Positions 52,441-61,156 are shown, numbered from the stretch's first letter. The stretch: DNA of 64,000 nucleotides from Gammaproteobacteria bacterium (GCA_016712635.1 JADJQS010000002.1:124001-188000), one strand, 5' to 3'. Program-made: numbers and translations. The notes: generated by a model not told the origin, from the letters alone.

Positions 52441-52908
52441 CTAGTTGACATCAGCAGTGCCTTTAGATGATCTTTCCACCTCTTCCTTAACCTCGGTATC
52501 CGCCTTCAACTTCTCCTTGGCAGCGGATATTGCGTTAATCTGTTTTGCGGAAGCCTCTCTTAAACAGAGATCATTTATGCTTCCCGTCTTTTGATTACAT
52601 TTATCTTTATCAATTGAATACTCGGCGACCGCTTTAGAGACATCTGCGTTGAATAGCTCCTTTCCAAAAGCATTGCCATCAGACTCAAGCTGTTCCATCG
52701 CATCCCTTTGCTTTCTTTCCGCCTTGTCCAGGCAATTCTTTTTCACACCTCCAGAAGATGAATTACAACTTTCTTTGTCTGCTTTATGCACGGCTACAAT
52801 TGCCGCCTCTACGGCCTCATGCTCTTCCATTGTCAAGCCTGTTGCTATCGCGCTTACGCTGAAAAAACCGATTGCGGCTGTTACCGCAGCGATAATAATT
52901 TTATTCAT
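52441..52908 (-). CDS. Secreted Cys-repeat protein of unknown function
   Basis: A 155-residue protein with a signal peptide (AAVTAAIGFFSVSAIATG). The mature part contains a two-fold repeat, CN-x3-G-x5-CL-x2-A-x2-KQ-x2-A (CNSSSGGVKKNCLDKAERKQ and CNQKTGSINDLCLREASAKQ), about 52 residues apart, each with a C-x10-C pair likely to form a disulfide. It is low in GC like its neighbours. I do not recognise the family. Confidence 0.65.
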   Translation of the reverse strand: MNKIIIAAVTAAIGFFSVSAIATGLTMEEHEAVEAAIVAVHKADKESCNSSSGGVKKNCLDKAERKQRDAMEQLESDGNAFGKELFNADVSKAVAEYSIDKDKCNQKTGSINDLCLREASAKQINAISAAKEKLKADTEVKEEVERSSKGTADVN

Positions 52909-53043
52909 GGTATTTATACCTATGTTTCGTCCTGCCAGTTAGTCGGATGGCTAACACATTAAACACCAAACACATGCAACACTCTTTTCTTTAGATTTAT
53001 ACCCTCGCCACACAGCCTTCCAGCCGCGACACGAATAACGGCC

Positions 53044-53412
53044 TCACTCCCAATATGGCTGACGCGCGTAGTATCTATATATATCGCGGTTCCATTTTTC
53101 ATCTGCCATAGATGGCCAATGATTGGCGTCAAATCCTGGCGCCTCCTTCAATTCCTCCTTCGTAACATCAAGGATATAATCATTGTCTTCCACATCGTAT
53201 GTGAACGCACTGAATGGAATTGCAAACAGCTTTTCACCCATGCTGAGAAATCCTCCAAATGCTACGACAGCATAGGCAATCTTTCCGGTACTGGGATCTA
53301 TGACGACTTCCTTAACGTCGCCGAGATTTTCGCCGTCCGGATTAACAACATCCGTTCCGATTATGCTTGATGCCCTTACTGGCGAGATTGAAAACGATTG
53401 CACACGATTCAC
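53044..53412 (-). CDS. PRC-barrel domain protein
   Basis: A 122-residue soluble protein. The PRC-barrel is at about 12-85 (RASSIIGTDVVNPDGENLGD, then VKEVVIDPSTGKIAYAVVAF and GGFLSMGEKLFAIPFSAF). The tail has the common DANHWPSMADEKW motif. Such proteins are stress-associated and bind membranes or RNA in some bacteria. It starts with GTG, with AGGAGG seven bases upstream. Confidence 0.85.
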   Translation of the reverse strand: MNRVQSFSISPVRASSIIGTDVVNPDGENLGDVKEVVIDPSTGKIAYAVVAFGGFLSMGEKLFAIPFSAFTYDVEDNDYILDVTKEELKEAPGFDANHWPSMADEKWNRDIYRYYARQPYWE

Positions 53413-53775
53413 ACCTAACCTCCTGCCGCTGGCAACTGGACGATGGATTCAAAAATGAATCCCAGCAAGCAGATTAGGTCGTATATGATTCCAACTCGGT
53501 GCGCTAACACACACTGAGATTGAACCCACCTTGAAATAATTGACACCATCCCAAGTGGGCTACAAGAGAACTGCGGTTAAAGTGGATGGCCAGATTCTTC
53601 CTCTCATTTCGTAATGAGAATCCTGAATAATCTGACAGTCACATGGGTGGCATACCCGAAGAGATTTGAGCCATGGCCAGCAAGTTCGCCCGGATATGAT
53701 ACTGTATGAGGCACTGGTCGCCTGATACTTTGAATACTCTCTCACCTGTCCTGGGCACCCTTCGGTGAAGAAAGG
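53413..53775. other. Gene-free AT-rich stretch
   Basis: About 360 bp of low GC between the PRC-barrel gene and the mscS fragment. No gene with a ribosome-binding site was seen. It belongs to the same low-GC patch. Confidence 0.4.
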
Positions 53776-54261
53776 TCAGACTTTCCCGACGTCTTCTGAT
53801 TCGCTTGCAGCCATGGCGCTGCTGTCGAGGTGCAGTGTCCGCGTCGGGAAGGCGATCTCCGCGCCGTTACGGGCGATGATCTCCGCCACCTTGAGCAGCA
53901 CGTCCTGCTTGACCTCGTGATAACGCACCCATTCCTTCGTCTTCGTGAAAGTGTAGATCAGGATGTCCAGCGAGGAAGGGCCGAAGGTGCTGAAGTTGAC
54001 GATCAGCGTCTGGGTCGTGTCGATCTCCGGATGGCTTTTCAGCATGGCCTGTATGTCCGTGACGATGGCATCCATCTGCGCGATGTCGTCGTAGCGGATG
54101 CCGACGGTCTCCTTGATGCGGCGGTTGGTCATCCGCGTGGGATTCTCCACCACGATGTTGGTGAACAGCGCGTTGGGTACGTAGATCGGGTTCTTGTTGA
54201 AGGCCCGCACCCGGGTGTGCCGCCAGCCGATATATTCCACCGTGCCTTCTATAACACACAC
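53776..54261 (-). pseudogene. MscS-family mechanosensitive channel, 5'-truncated
   Basis: About 160 codons retain the beta-domain and C-terminal domain of MscS: IEGTVEYIGWRHTRVRAFNK, PIYVPNALFTNIVVENPTRM, RRIKETVGIRYDDIAQMDAI and the cytoplasmic vestibule. All transmembrane helices and the pore helix are missing: upstream of about 54258 the sequence turns into unrelated repeat DNA (CCTCTGGATTCCGGG...). The nominal start is a GTG without a ribosome-binding site. It cannot form a channel. Confidence 0.8.
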
Positions 54262-54274
54262 AGAATTGAAACCT

Positions 54275-54314
54275 CTGGATTCCGGGTCTACGCTCCGCTT
54301 CGCCCGGAATGACG
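54275..54314. repeat. REP-like repeat at the mscS breakpoint
   Basis: CTGGATTCCGGGTC...CGCCCGGAATGACG forms an imperfect hairpin. It has the same ends (CTGGATTCC / GGAATGACG) as the repeat at 4997-5080. It lies 14 bp beyond the point where mscS homology stops. Confidence 0.5.
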
Positions 54315-54433
54315 AATTAATCAGAAGCTCCCTAAGCTATATGACCTGAAAGAACTCTGGCTAAGATTATCGAGAAATAATCTGCTTGCTGAAAGCTGAC
54401 TACAAAACGGATGAGGTGGGACGAATGAATAAT

Positions 54434-54458
54434 GGGGACAGATTTAAAATCTGTCCCC
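54434..54458. repeat. GGGGACAGATTT palindrome
   Basis: A perfect 25-bp palindrome (12-base arm GGGGACAGATTT, one central base), identical to the copy at 39816-39840, lying 20 bp beyond the tRNA-Ser 3' end. Confidence 0.75.
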
Positions 54459-54476
54459 ATGCGCAATGACATGGGT

Positions 54477-54568
<92 letters not shown>

Positions 54569-54710
54569 GGAGGAATACAGAACCGCGCGGGCCTGGGAGC
54601 CGCGGGATGCGAAAGATTACAACATGGCCGGTTTCAAGACAATCGAAAACCGGTAAAAACGCATAGATTTCCGGCCCCTGACCCGGACGCCGGGGGGAAC
54701 GCCGGCGCGT

Positions 54711-55394
54711 TCAGATCGGCATGCGGCGCCACTTCTTCTCGGCGCGCGACGGGCCGCTGCCGACGAAAAAGCCCAGCACCGCGCCGACCACGGCGCAGAT
54801 CACCCCCGCCATGAAGAGCTTCGTGGTCGCCCCCGCGGCGCGGGCCTCGGCCTCGGTGCGCCGCTGGGTTTCCTGGTCCAGGTCCGATTTCAGGCGGCGG
54901 TTCTCATTGCTGATATTCACCGCCGTGCTGCTCGTGGTCCGGAGATCCGTCAGCTCCCGGCTTTGGGTTTCGTGCTCGGCCTGCAGTTTATCGAGGTCCG
55001 CCTTGTAGGTGTTGCGCTCTTCCTTGTATTTGTTGAGCTCCGCGTACAGGCGCGTCCGCTCGGTCTGCAGACCCTCGAGCTTGGCCTGCGCGGCGTCCAC
55101 CCGGGTCCGCGCGATGGGCTCCTCGGTCAGGAAACGACCGAGCACCCAGCCCACGGCGCCGGATTCCAGACGCACGCGGACGAAGTCGCCCGCCCCCTCC
55201 TCCAGCACGACCAGGCGCGTGCCGCTCGGGATCACCTCGATGATGTTGGACTGCGGATTCGCCGCCGTGCGCACGTCGATACGTATCATGTCATTGACGT
55301 ATCGGACATTTTCCTGCTGCACCTCCGCCTCCTGCGCCATCAGGGGGGCGCTGGCGAGCAGGCCGCAGAGCACCAATATATAGAGTCTGGCCAT
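54711..55394 (-). CDS. SH3-domain / coiled-coil membrane protein (TIGR04211 family)
   Basis: A 227-residue protein with a signal peptide (LYILVLCGLLASAPLMAQEA), a bacterial SH3 domain (about 30-90; IRIDVRTAANPQSNIIEVIP, then VGWVLGRFLTEEP), a coiled coil (about 95-185; LEGLQTERTRLYAELNKYKE) and one C-terminal TM (LFMAGVICAVVGAVLGFFVG). This is the YgiM-like family. A cell-wall or envelope role is inferred from the SH3 domain. The ATG at 55394 has GGTGAAT upstream. Confidence 0.85.
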   Translation of the reverse strand: MARLYILVLCGLLASAPLMAQEAEVQQENVRYVNDMIRIDVRTAANPQSNIIEVIPSGTRLVVLEEGAGDFVRVRLESGAVGWVLGRFLTEEPIARTRVDAAQAKLEGLQTERTRLYAELNKYKEERNTYKADLDKLQAEHETQSRELTDLRTTSSTAVNISNENRRLKSDLDQETQRRTEAEARAAGATTKLFMAGVICAVVGAVLGFFVGSGPSRAEKKWRRMPI

Positions 55395-55546
55395 GGATTC
55401 ACCGTTTCCTTGTGCGTGTGGTTTGGATGTTCCTCGCATGCCTTTGCCTCGACAATGCGAGATTCAGGCCAAGATCGCATCTGGCCCGACTCCCTCTTCA
55501 CAGCCTCTCCCTGTACCCTCTCCTATATTGGCTTTTTACCAGCAAA

Positions 55547-56938
55547 TCACCGGCTTGGCCAGCTCCAGTCGCGAATCTCCGGCATGTCCTGTCCGTGGCG
55601 GCGGATGTATTCACTGTGTTCGATGTGTTTGTCGCGCAGGAATTGCTTGAGGTAGGCGGCCTTCGAACCCAGCCCCGGGACGCGGTCGATGACGTCGTTT
55701 ACCAGGTGGAAGCGGTCGAGGTCGTTGCGCACGACCATGTCGAAGGGCGTGGTGGTCGTGCCCTCCTCCTTGTAGCCGCGCACGTGCAGGTTGTGGTGGT
55801 TGGTACGGCGGTAGGTCAGACGGTGGATCAGCCACGGATACCCGTGGTAGGCGAAGATGATCGGCTTGTCGACGGTGAACAGGGCGTCGAAGTCGGCGTC
55901 GGACAAGCCGTGCGGATGCTCCTCCCGCGGCTGCAGGGTCATCAGGTCGACGACGTTGACCACGCGCACGCGCAGCTCCGGCAGGTGCTGCCGCAGCAGG
56001 TCGACCGCGGCCAGCGTCTCCAGCGTGGGTACGTCGCCGGCGCAGGCCAGCACCACGTCGGGCTCGCCGTCGCGGTCGCTGCTCGCCCACTCCCAGATGC
56101 CGATGCCCTCGGAGCAGTGTTTCATTGCGGCGTCGATGTCCAGCCACTGCGCCTGCGGCTGCTTGCCGGCAACGATGACGTTGACGAAGTCGCGGCTGCG
56201 CAGGCAGTGGTCGGTGACGCACAGCAGCGTGTTGGCGTCGGGCGGCAGGTAGACGCGGATGATGTCGGCCTTCTTGTTGACGACATGGTCGATGAAGCCC
56301 GGGTCCTGGTGCGAGAAGCCGTTGTGGTCCTGGCGCCAGACATGCGAGGTGAGCAGGTAATTGAGCGAGGCGACCGGACGCCGCCACGGTACCTCCTTGC
56401 TCACCTTCAGCCACTTGGCGTGCTGGTTGAACATCGAGTCGATGATGTGGATGAAGGCCTCGTAGCAGGAGAACAGGCCGTGGCGCCCGGTGAGCAGATA
56501 GCCTTCGAGCCAGCCCTGGCAGGTGTGCTCGGAGAGGATCTCCATCACGCGGCCGTCCGGCGCGAGGTGGTCGTCCCCGGGAAGGCGTTCGGCCATCCAG
56601 GCGCGGTCGGTGACCTCGAACAGGTCGCCGAGCCGGTTGGAGGCGGTCTCGTCGGGGCCGAACACGCGGAAGTTGCGGTTCGCTGCGTTGTGTCGCATGA
56701 CATCGCGCAATAACGCGCCCATGACGCGGGTCGCCTCGGCCTCACGGCGCCCGGCGTCGGCACCTTCACCGCATAATCGCGATAGTCGGGGAGTTTCAGA
56801 TCCTTCAGTAACTGGCCGCCGTTGGCGTGCGGATTGGATCCCATGCGCCGCTCGCCGCTCGGCGCGAGCGCGGCGAGTTCCGGCAGCAGCGTGCCGTTGC
56901 GATCGAACAGCTCCTCGGGGCGGTAACTCTTCATCCAC
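55547..56938 (-). CDS. Phosphoketolase, C-terminal part of a frameshifted gene
   Basis: From about codon 65 (56746) this frame carries the phosphoketolase C-terminal half: VMGALLRDVMRHNAANRNFR, the XFP middle motif FGPDETASNRLG, GYLLTGRHGLFSCYEAFIHI, DPGFIDHVVNKKADIIRVYL, and the end YIRRHGQDMPEIRDWSWPSR. The first 64 codons of the frame are out-of-phase sequence. It is read with the N-terminal frame through a one-base deletion in CGGCGCC(C)GTGAGG near 56745. Alone it could not fold as an enzyme. Confidence 0.85.
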   Translation of the reverse strand: MDEELPPRGAVRSQRHAAAGTRRARAERRAAHGIQSARQRRPVTEGSETPRLSRLCGEGADAGRREAEATRVMGALLRDVMRHNAANRNFRVFGPDETASNRLGDLFEVTDRAWMAERLPGDDHLAPDGRVMEILSEHTCQGWLEGYLLTGRHGLFSCYEAFIHIIDSMFNQHAKWLKVSKEVPWRRPVASLNYLLTSHVWRQDHNGFSHQDPGFIDHVVNKKADIIRVYLPPDANTLLCVTDHCLRSRDFVNVIVAGKQPQAQWLDIDAAMKHCSEGIGIWEWASSDRDGEPDVVLACAGDVPTLETLAAVDLLRQHLPELRVRVVNVVDLMTLQPREEHPHGLSDADFDALFTVDKPIIFAYHGYPWLIHRLTYRRTNHHNLHVRGYKEEGTTTTPFDMVVRNDLDRFHLVNDVIDRVPGLGSKAAYLKQFLRDKHIEHSEYIRRHGQDMPEIRDWSWPSR

Positions 56939-57930
56939 TGTTCGAGCACCGCAAGGTGCTCCGGCTTCTCGGCCAGGTCCGCGAACGGCACCTGGTGCGA
57001 ACGCCAGTGACCCTCGACCTTCTTTCCGTCCACCACCTTCGGTCCGGTCCAGCCCTTGGGCGTGCGCAGCACGATCAGCGGCCAGCGCGGACGCTCGACC
57101 GCGCCGTGTTCACGCGCCTCGTGCTGGATGCGGCGGATCTCGTCGAGCATCTGGTCGAGCGCGGCGGCCATCTGCTGGTGCATCGCCGCCGGGTCCGAAC
57201 CCTCGACGAACCACGGCCGGTAGCCGTAGCCGATGAACAGGCTTTCGAGTTCCTCGTGGCTGATGCGCGCCAGCACGGTCGGGTTGGCGATCTTGTAGCC
57301 GTTCAGGTGCAGGATCGGCAGCACCGCGCCGTCGCGCGCCGGGTTGAGGAACTTGTTGGAGTGCCAGGCGGTGGCCAGCGGTCCGGTCTCCGCCTCGCCG
57401 TCGCCGACCACGCAGCAGGCGAGCAGGTCCGGGTTGTCGAACACGGCGCCGTAGGCGTGCGACAGCGCGTAGCCGAGCTCGCCGCCCTCGTGGATCGATC
57501 CCGGCGTCTCGGCGGTGACGTGACTGCCGACGCCGCCGGGGAAGGAGAACTGATGGAACAGGCGCTTCATGCCCTCGGCGTCGCGCGTGACGTTGGGATA
57601 GAACTCGGTGTAACTGCCTTCGAGGTAGGTGCTGGCGACCAGCCCCGGCCCGCCGTGGCCGGGACCTGCGATGAAGATCGCGCCGAGGTCGCGGGCGCGG
57701 ATCGCGCGGTTCATGTGGGCATAGATGAAATTGAGACCCGGCGTCGTCCCCCAGTGACCGAGCAGGCGCGGCTTGACGTGCCCGATCGTGAGCGGCTCCT
57801 TCAGCAGCGGATTGTCGAGCAGGAAGATCTGGCCGACGGACAGATAATTCGCCGCCCGCCACCAGGCGTTGATCCGGCGCAGTTCGTCGGCGGACAGGGG
57901 GCCGGATTGGGTGGTGTGTGCGGTATCCAT
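56545..57930 (-). CDS. Phosphoketolase, N-terminal part of a frameshifted gene
   Basis: Residues 1 to about 395 are the thiamine-diphosphate half of xylulose-5-P/fructose-6-P phosphoketolase: WWRAANYLSVGQIFLLDNPL, GHWGTTPGLNFIYAHMNR, the XFP signature GGPGLVASTYLEGSYTEFYP, and VGDGEAETGPLATAWHSNKF (the GDG...N ThDP motif). The frame goes wrong after KVPTPGA (about 56748); deleting the error gives KVPTPGAREAEATRVMGALL and a protein of about 800 residues, the normal length. The enzyme splits sugar phosphates into acetyl-phosphate. GGGAG precedes the ATG at 57930. It is the partner of the acetate kinase downstream. Confidence 0.85.
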   Translation of the reverse strand: MDTAHTTQSGPLSADELRRINAWWRAANYLSVGQIFLLDNPLLKEPLTIGHVKPRLLGHWGTTPGLNFIYAHMNRAIRARDLGAIFIAGPGHGGPGLVASTYLEGSYTEFYPNVTRDAEGMKRLFHQFSFPGGVGSHVTAETPGSIHEGGELGYALSHAYGAVFDNPDLLACCVVGDGEAETGPLATAWHSNKFLNPARDGAVLPILHLNGYKIANPTVLARISHEELESLFIGYGYRPWFVEGSDPAAMHQQMAAALDQMLDEIRRIQHEAREHGAVERPRWPLIVLRTPKGWTGPKVVDGKKVEGHWRSHQVPFADLAEKPEHLAVLEQWMKSYRPEELFDRNGTLLPELAALAPSGERRMGSNPHANGGQLLKDLKLPDYRDYAVKVPTPGAVRPRRPASWARYCAMSCDTTQRTATSACSAPTRPPPTGSATCSRSPTAPGWPNAFPGTTTSRRTAA

Positions 57931-57952
57931 ATGGTTACTCCCTAAAAAGATC

Positions 57953-58259
57953 AGGACTGAGGACTGAGGACTAAGGACTGAGTAGAAAATCAAAATCCTG
58001 TCATGTGCAGGAAGGATGGTGGAGTTCGATATCCAATAGCCCAGTCAAGAGTGTTTTGCATTTTACTGAGTCCTTAGTCCTGTGTTTAAGAGTTCCTCCG
58101 CCAGATCTCGTAGCCCGGATGGAGCGCAGCGGAATCCGGGGATATCGGCCTCCCGGATTCCGGCGCTCCGCGCCTTCATCCGGGCTACAAAATCACAGAC
58201 CCGCGCACACGGGTGTCCCAGGAATTTTCTTAGTCCTTAGTCTTCAGTCCTGTGTTTAA
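57953..58259. repeat. Cluster of GACTGAG/GACTAAG heptamer repeats
   Basis: Tandem 7-base units AGGACTGAGGACTGAGGACT at 57953-57982 are followed by two inverted-orientation copies ending in a shared block, TCCTTAGTCCTGTGTTTAA, at 58065-58089 and 58229-58259. The last copy encodes the final residues of acetate kinase (NTGLKTKD). A separate hairpin repeat sits between them (58110-58188). Confidence 0.6.
58110..58188. repeat. GTAGCCCGGAT inverted repeat
   Basis: GTAGCCCGGATGGAGCGCAG at the left and a matching end (GCCTTCATCCGGGCTAC) at the right, with inner GGAATCCGGG / CCCGGATTCC, form a long imperfect hairpin of about 79 bp. This dispersed element is common in proteobacterial intergenic DNA; an eroded copy lies at 41398-41475. 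Confidence 0.6.
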
Positions 58260-59348
58260 TATATTCTCCGCCTCTTCCGCCAGCACCCGCCCCTCGTCCA
58301 CCGTCATGACGCGCACCTCGATGCGGCTGGCGTCCGCGCTGATGCGGGCCTCCGTGCCGGTGGCGGACTCGTTGCGGACCGGATCCAGCAGGATGCCGAG
58401 GTGCTCGAGGCCGTCGAGGATGCCTGAACGGATGCGCGGGTTGTGTTCGCCGATGCCGCCGCCGAACAGCACGGCGTCCGCACCGCCGAGCGCGGCCAGG
58501 TAGGCGCCGACGTATTTGCGCGCGCGGTAGCAGAACATCCCGACCGCGAGCTCGGCGCGGGGCTCGCGGCTCGCAAGCAGCTCGCGCATGTCTCCGCTCA
58601 GGCCCGACACGCCGCGCAGCCCGCTGCGGTGCGTCAGCAGGTCCTCCAGGGCATCCACGCCGAGACCGGCGCGTCGCTGCAGATGGATCAGCAGCCCGGG
58701 ATCGATGTCGCCCGGGCGCGTCGCCATCATCAGCCCCTCGAGCGGCGTGAAGCCCATGGAGGTGTCGACCGCGCGGCCCTGCGCGGTCGCGGTCACCGAA
58801 CAGCCGGCGCCGAGCTGCAGCGAGATGACCCTCCCGCCGAGCGGCAGGTCCGGGCGCAGCGCGCGCCAGCGGCGCACCATGGCCGCATGCGCGCTGCCGT
58901 GGAACCCGTAGCGGCGCAGGCCGTGTTCGCGGGCCAGTTCATGCGGAAGTGCATAGGTGGACGCCACCGGCGGCAGATCGGCGTAGAACGCGGTGTCGAA
59001 CACCGCGACCTGCGCCGTGTCCGCGCCGAAACGGCGGCGGCAATGCGCGATCCAGCGCAGCGCGGGGGGATTGTGCAGCGGTGCGAGCGGTGCGCACGCC
59101 TCGATCTCGCGCTCGACCGCGGCGTCGATGCGGCAGGACTGACTGCGCCTTCCGCCATGCACGATGCGGTGCGCGATCGCATCGATGCGGCCGGGCGCGG
59201 CATCCAGCAGTCTTTCCAGCGGCGCGGTGTCCTCCGCGCCGTCCGCCTCGGCATGCGCCTGCCGCAGGCAGACGAGCTCTCCGCCCTTGCGCTCGTACAG
59301 GGCGAGACGCAGCGAGGAACTGCCGGCGTTGACGGTGAGCAGTCTCAT
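58230..59348 (-). CDS. ackA: Acetate kinase
   Basis: A 372-residue ASKHA-fold kinase that makes ATP from acetyl-phosphate. Motifs: VNAGSSSLRLALY (start), HRIVHGGRR, FDTAFYADLPPVASTYALPH, YGFHGSAHAAM, LGAGCSVTATAQGRAVDTSM, GFTPLEGLMMATRPGDIDPG and FGGGIGEHNPRIR. It is shorter than E. coli AckA (400). AAAGGAGG precedes the ATG. It lies between phosphoketolase, whose acetyl-phosphate it would consume, and glucan phosphorylase. The last codons are read from a repeat. Confidence 0.92.
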   Translation of the reverse strand: MRLLTVNAGSSSLRLALYERKGGELVCLRQAHAEADGAEDTAPLERLLDAAPGRIDAIAHRIVHGGRRSQSCRIDAAVEREIEACAPLAPLHNPPALRWIAHCRRRFGADTAQVAVFDTAFYADLPPVASTYALPHELAREHGLRRYGFHGSAHAAMVRRWRALRPDLPLGGRVISLQLGAGCSVTATAQGRAVDTSMGFTPLEGLMMATRPGDIDPGLLIHLQRRAGLGVDALEDLLTHRSGLRGVSGLSGDMRELLASREPRAELAVGMFCYRARKYVGAYLAALGGADAVLFGGGIGEHNPRIRSGILDGLEHLGILLDPVRNESATGTEARISADASRIEVRVMTVDEGRVLAEEAENILNTGLKTKD

Positions 59349-59386
59349 GGGCGCGCCTCCTTTCGCATGCGGCCTCCGTTCATGGG

Positions 59387-61156
59387 TCAGCGGATATAGG
59401 CCTCGGAGACGTAGCGGCGCATCATGCGGTGGCTGTTGAAGAACGGCGCACTCTTGGAAATCGCGCCCTTCATGACCCGGATCCAGCCGGGACGGTCACC
59501 ATAATACATCGGCAGCACCACGTCACCGAGCTTGCCGTACAGCGATTTCGCATCCTCGCCGTTGTGTGTCTCCTCGTCGTTGCCGATCGCCCATCCGGTC
59601 ACCCCCTCGATGCAGCCCTCGATCCACCAGCCGTCGAGCACGCTCAACTGCGGCACGCCGTTGAACGCCGCCTTCATGCCGCTGGTGCCGGAGGCCTCCA
59701 GCGGCCGGAGCGGCGTGTTCAGCCAGACGTCCACCCCGGCGACCATCAGCGCGGCCTTGTCCATGTCGTAATCCGGCAGATAGGCGATCGTAACGGCGCC
59801 GGCGAGTTCCCGCATGTGCCGGTGGATCTGTTCGATCAGGGCCTTGCCGCCGGTGTCGTGCGGGTGGGCCTTGCCGGCGATCACCAACTGGAGCGGATGC
59901 CGCGCCGCCAGCGCGCGCAACTGCTCCAGCGAGCTGAACAGCAGGTCCGGGCGCTTGTACGCCGTCATGCGGCGTGCGAAGCCGAGCGTCATCACCGCGG
60001 GATCCAGCGCGATCGCGGTCAGGGCGCGAACCTTGTCGATCAGCGTCTGCCTGGCCTCCACATGCGCCTGCCAGACGGCCTCGTCCGCGATCGTCACATC
60101 GGCGCGCATCAGCAGCTCCGGCGCGTGGCACCAGCCGGGGAGATGCCGGTTGTACAGGCGGGCGAAACTCGGGCAGGTCCAGCGGAACGGATGCACCCCG
60201 TTGGTCACGGCATGCACCTTGTATCCCGGGAACATGTGGTTCGAGATCTCGGCGTGGCGCCCGGCCACGCCGTTGACGTATTCGCTGAGGTTGAGGGCGA
60301 GGCGCGTCATGTTGAGGTTCTCATCCCCGGCCAGCCGGCGCAGGACGGCGGGATCGATCAGTTCACCCATCACGCGCTGCACCAGCGGATAGGGAAACTT
60401 GTCATGGCCGGCGGCGACCGGTGTGTGGGTGGTGAAATTGCACAGCTCGCGGATGCGCGGCAGGTCATAGGATGCCTCGCCCGGCCGCACCTCCCTGTCC
60501 TGGTAGGCGTACTGCTTCAGCAGCTCGATCGTCAGCAGGGCCGAATGGCCTTCATTCATGTGATATTCCCGCACGTGGAATCCGAGCGCCTGCAGCATGC
60601 GAAACCCGCCGATGCCGAGCACGATCTCCTGCTTCAGGCGATAGGCATCGTCACCGCCGTACAGATGGTGCGTTATCAGCCGGTCCTCGGCGTGATTCTC
60701 TTCCAGGTCGGTATCGAGCAGCACCACCGGCTGCGCCCGGGACATCCCGCCTTCGAGCACGTACAGCCAGGCCATGATCCAGACGGTGCGGCCCTCGAGC
60801 CGGATGGCGATCTTGGCGTCCAGCGGGGAGGCCCACTGCGCGGGCGACCAGGGGGACGGATGCTCGGTCTGCCTGCCCTCCGCATCCAGTTCCTGGCGAA
60901 AATACCCTGAGCGGCTGACCAGGGTGACGGCGACCAGGGGGAGGTTGAGGTCGACCGCGGATCGCATGGTGTCTCCCGCCAGCACCCCCAGGCCTCCGGC
61001 ATAGGTGGGAATTTCATTCCGCAGCGCGATCTCCATGGAGAAATAGGCGATGCGGTTTTCGTGGCTGAACCTGTCCAGCAGGGACTCAGCTCCACTTGCC
61101 CGATTGGTCGCCGCATCATTTGCGGCCGTCAGCATATCCACAGGGATGTCCGTCAT
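59387..61156 (-). CDS. Alpha-glucan (glycogen) phosphorylase
   Basis: A 589-residue member of the short (TIGR02094) glucan phosphorylase subfamily, which releases glucose-1-phosphate from glycogen or maltodextrin. Motifs: AYFSMEIALRNEIPTYAGGL, HMNEGHSALLTIELL, FARRMTAYKRPDLLFSS, LPDYDMDKAALMVAGVDVWL and EASGTSGMKAAFNGVPQLSV (the pyridoxal-phosphate region with its Lys). It is first in a minus-strand cluster with acetate kinase (38-bp gap) and phosphoketolase. The start is uncertain, since no ribosome-binding site precedes 61156. Confidence 0.9.
   Translation of the reverse strand: MTDIPVDMLTAANDAATNRASGAESLLDRFSHENRIAYFSMEIALRNEIPTYAGGLGVLAGDTMRSAVDLNLPLVAVTLVSRSGYFRQELDAEGRQTEHPSPWSPAQWASPLDAKIAIRLEGRTVWIMAWLYVLEGGMSRAQPVVLLDTDLEENHAEDRLITHHLYGGDDAYRLKQEIVLGIGGFRMLQALGFHVREYHMNEGHSALLTIELLKQYAYQDREVRPGEASYDLPRIRELCNFTTHTPVAAGHDKFPYPLVQRVMGELIDPAVLRRLAGDENLNMTRLALNLSEYVNGVAGRHAEISNHMFPGYKVHAVTNGVHPFRWTCPSFARLYNRHLPGWCHAPELLMRADVTIADEAVWQAHVEARQTLIDKVRALTAIALDPAVMTLGFARRMTAYKRPDLLFSSLEQLRALAARHPLQLVIAGKAHPHDTGGKALIEQIHRHMRELAGAVTIAYLPDYDMDKAALMVAGVDVWLNTPLRPLEASGTSGMKAAFNGVPQLSVLDGWWIEGCIEGVTGWAIGNDEETHNGEDAKSLYGKLGDVVLPMYYGDRPGWIRVMKGAISKSAPFFNSHRMMRRYVSEAYIR

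Noticed and set aside
57953..58259. CRISPR-like array of short repeats
   Set aside because: Units are 7 bases, without spacers of regular length, and no cas gene is present.
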